DNA from: Candidatus Kapaibacterium sp.
GTDB lineage: Bacteria; Bacteroidota; Ignavibacteria; Kapaibacteriales; HRBIN21
Length of the DNA: 6,710 nt
Direction: 5' to 3'
Assembly: GCA_025055465.1 (NCBI GenBank)
Contig: JANWXA010000006.1
Span: forward strand, 12,984 to 19,693
Under the pieces are notes generated by a model. It saw only the letters and a program-made list of their open reading frames with translations, was not told where the DNA came from and ran no database searches. Each line of letters starts with the position of its first letter. The stretch's first letter is position 1. The translations under genes were made by a program, and so were the position numbers. Shown here piece by piece: positions 5,955 through 6,710 of this stretch.

Positions 5955-6710
5955 ATGATGTGCGAGGTGGTAGGTATAGGAGCGGCTATCTTATCCTTGG
6001 TGCTATCGCCCCAGTTGCAGCCCTGCTCGAGGCTTGACCTGGCGCCGGCTGGGGTGTCAGTGATTGCAGAGTCGAAAAGGCGTCAGCGTGTGGTTCTTAC
6101 TCGGAAAGGGGCGCAGACCAAAGCTCGAAAAAGAGGGGAAGCATCTCGGAGAAATCGTGCGGCTGCGTCGAGGCCGAGACGTAAGGCCACTATCCGAGGA
6201 CGCCCTTCGGTGCTGCGATGGCAGTTGCTTGCGGACAGTATACTTGTTACTGGGGTCCGATACCAGCATTATCGGCTTGTAGGCTCCACGGAGCGACAGC
6301 TGCGAGTGCTGCGAGTGGATTTGCAGCAGCCCTCCCTGGAGGTCAAGTTCATCCCGGCTTTACCAGGGCGGCGTGAGACCCTTGCTGATATTGTTCAACG
6401 CTACGATACATTGCACCCCCCGTTCAGAATCTTAGCTGCTGTCAACGGCTACTTTTGGAGTCGATTCGGTATACTGCCTGTGGGGCTGGCAGCAACTGAC
6501 GGTGAGCTGCTTCAGGCACAACGGTACAAGCGTTGGAGCACCCTTGTGTTGGACGCCCGTGGGCGCATGCGTCTGGACACCTTCCTGTTAGAGCTGTGGG
6601 CACGTTTCCCCGGAGGTTACAGGGTACCGCTCCACGCGGTCAATCGGCGTACAGATACAATGGGGATTGTACTGTATACGCGCTTTGCTGGTGACACCAT
6701 TCCCAGGCAT
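5955..6710 (+). CDS. Phosphodiester glycosidase (NAGPA/DUF2233) domain protein, exported, partial at the 3' end
   Basis: The frame is open from here to the right edge with no stop (252 codons), so the C-terminus is missing. A hydrophobic segment (Val5 to Leu17) looks like a signal peptide or anchor. Starting at GTG 5946 would add Met-Arg-Arg in front and make a better signal n-region. Residues 41-83 are extremely basic: 19 of 43 are Arg or Lys and one is acidic. The domain then begins near residue 95. A-A-V-N164-G-Y-F-W, L-P-V-G177, T-D182-G-E, A-V-N230-R-R and V-L-Y241-T match the NAGPA pattern (N-G-x-F, P-V-G, D-G, N-x-x-R, L-Y-T). Family members include the mammalian enzyme that uncovers mannose-6-phosphate and bacterial phosphodiester glycosidases. 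The substrate here is unknown; an extracytoplasmic polysaccharide or envelope phosphodiester is plausible. It lies 17 bp after the membrane-protein gene, in a likely operon. LQPC (21-24) is not a proper lipobox because Pro precedes Cys. Confidence 0.75.
   Translation, partial: MMCEVVGIGAAILSLVLSPQLQPCSRLDLAPAGVSVIAESKRRQRVVLTRKGAQTKARKRGEASRRNRAAASRPRRKATIRGRPSVLRWQLLADSILVTGVRYQHYRLVGSTERQLRVLRVDLQQPSLEVKFIPALPGRRETLADIVQRYDTLHPPFRILAAVNGYFWSRFGILPVGLAATDGELLQAQRYKRWSTLVLDARGRMRLDTFLLELWARFPGGYRVPLHAVNRRTDTMGIVLYTRFAGDTIPRH

Noticed and set aside
6064..6282. A 72-codon plus-strand frame near the right end
   Set aside because: It overlaps, in another frame, the longer frame that encodes recognisable NAGPA motifs and stays open to the window edge.
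1..6710. Mobile elements, CRISPR arrays, tRNA or rRNA genes, toxin-antitoxin or phage genes
   Set aside because: Reading both strands showed no transposase motifs, regularly spaced repeats, tRNA-like folds or conserved rRNA segments. The window is almost fully explained by six protein genes.

Overview
The window most resembles a chromosomal segment of a Gram-negative bacterium of the Bacteroidota/Chlorobiota (FCB) group, with moderately high G+C by eye. Four things point that way. There is a lipid A Kdo transferase, so the cell has an LPS outer membrane. The E1 alpha and beta subunits of a 2-oxoacid dehydrogenase are fused in one chain, an arrangement common in that group. The protein tail at the left edge looks like a type IX secretion sorting domain. 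An octamer upstream of the E1 gene matches the Bacteroidetes -7 promoter box. The lineage call is an inference; there is no rRNA or other marker gene here.

Layout from left to right. Positions 1-108 hold the last 35 codons of a plus-strand gene, probably a secreted or surface protein, followed by a rho-independent terminator (131-170). Adenine deaminase (207-1871, +) comes next and is intact. A short gap (1872-1956) holds a hairpin, a promoter-like octamer and a ribosome binding site. It leads into a 700-residue fused E1alpha/E1beta dehydrogenase of the branched-chain (2-oxoisovalerate) type (1957-4059, +). The Kdo transferase gene waaA/kdtA (5346-4036, -) converges on it, and the two genes overlap by 24 bp at their 3' ends. 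An 84-bp divergent intergenic region with a 14-bp perfect AT-rich palindrome separates waaA from a rightward pair. That pair is an unrecognised small multi-pass membrane protein (5431-5937) and, 17 bp later, a gene that runs off the right edge (5955-6710). The last gene encodes an N-terminal hydrophobic segment, a very Arg/Lys-rich linker and a phosphodiester glycosidase (NAGPA/DUF2233) domain.

Functionally the window mixes housekeeping metabolism (purine salvage, 2-oxoacid oxidation) with cell-envelope work (LPS core assembly, a membrane protein and a probably exported glycosidase-like protein). I saw no mobile element, CRISPR array, tRNA, rRNA or defence or biosynthetic cluster. The points most worth a second look are the divergent palindrome, the membrane protein/NAGPA pair with its basic linker, and the unusual residues in the Kdo transferase.
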